Position numbers and translations under genes: made by a program
The notes under the pieces: model-generated
Databases searched by the model: none
What the model saw: the letters and a program-made list of their open reading frames with translations, nothing else
Told to the model about the DNA's origin: nothing
Shown: piece after piece, positions 60,778 to 60,861 of the stretch
Layout of the letters: each line of letters begins with the position of its first letter
Numbering within the stretch: position 1 is the stretch's first letter
NCBI GenBank assembly: GCA_910584725.1
Contig: CAJUBE010000028.1
Location: 1 to 60,861, forward strand
DNA: 60,861 bases
Direction of reading: 5' to 3'
From: an uncultured Lachnospiraceae bacterium
GTDB taxonomy: Bacteria; Bacillota; Clostridia; Lachnospirales; Lachnospiraceae

Positions 60778-60861
60778 GGGTGGGCTCCTTTTTGACGCTT
60801 AAATTAGAGAGAGTTTCAAGTTTTGTGTAAACCCAAAATCTGATATAAGATAAGTCAATAG

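Overview
The window looks like a chromosomal segment of a Lachnospiraceae-type Clostridia. The reasons are AGGAGG-type ribosome binding sites, a tryptophan T-box ahead of a complete trp operon, a single-chain PurL, two methyl-accepting chemotaxis proteins, an OFA-type transporter, and sugar ABC permeases with GH13 and GH53 enzymes. The taxonomic call is inference from gene content; no rRNA is present.

Region 1 (1-4820) is the right-hand end of a probable integrative element. A partial amidoligase gene runs off the left edge. A 1.5 kb non-coding stretch follows, and it ends in two helically phased repeat arrays (33-bp period, then 21-bp period). Next come a gene fusing ribbon-helix-helix-like segments to a divergent D12-class adenine methyltransferase and a tyrosine recombinase two bases behind it. 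The recombinase faces the 3' end of tRNA-Met, a classical integration site. Arrays, DNA-binding methyltransferase and integrase form the most unusual module here.

Region 2 (4826-27600) is core metabolism: tRNA-Met, tRNA-Val, argS, a chemoreceptor, carA-carB-queH, trpEGDCFBA behind a T-box(Trp), a Uma2-family gene, purL and a TetR regulator.

Region 3 (27630-41100) holds two large secreted subtilisin-like proteases with C-terminal Ig-like repeats, a PD-(D/E)XK nuclease gene between them, and a small membrane-anchored protein. That small protein matches the segment preceding the protease domains and may be a stand-alone prodomain or inhibitor. A 753-aa protein with a cyclic-nucleotide-binding-like N-terminus is divergent, across an 11-C homopolymer.

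Region 4 (41190-56300) holds an OFA transporter and a glycan locus. The locus has a sugar-binding lipoprotein, two permeases, a lipoprotein GH13 amylase, two GH53 galactanases (one cytoplasmic, one lipoprotein), an unassigned 612-aa enzyme overlapping a zinc-ribbon protein, a secreted Cys/His repeat protein and a LacI regulator. The sequence suggests extracellular galactan cleavage, ABC import and intracellular finishing.

Region 5 (56500-60861) has a pseudoknot-capable leader RNA, a secreted ComEC-like metallo-beta-lactamase protein, a second chemoreceptor and a family 4 uracil-DNA glycosylase.

Through regions 2-5 run several families of dispersed structured repeats, called A, B, C and D here. 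Two families show compensatory base changes, and one B copy is nested inside an A copy.
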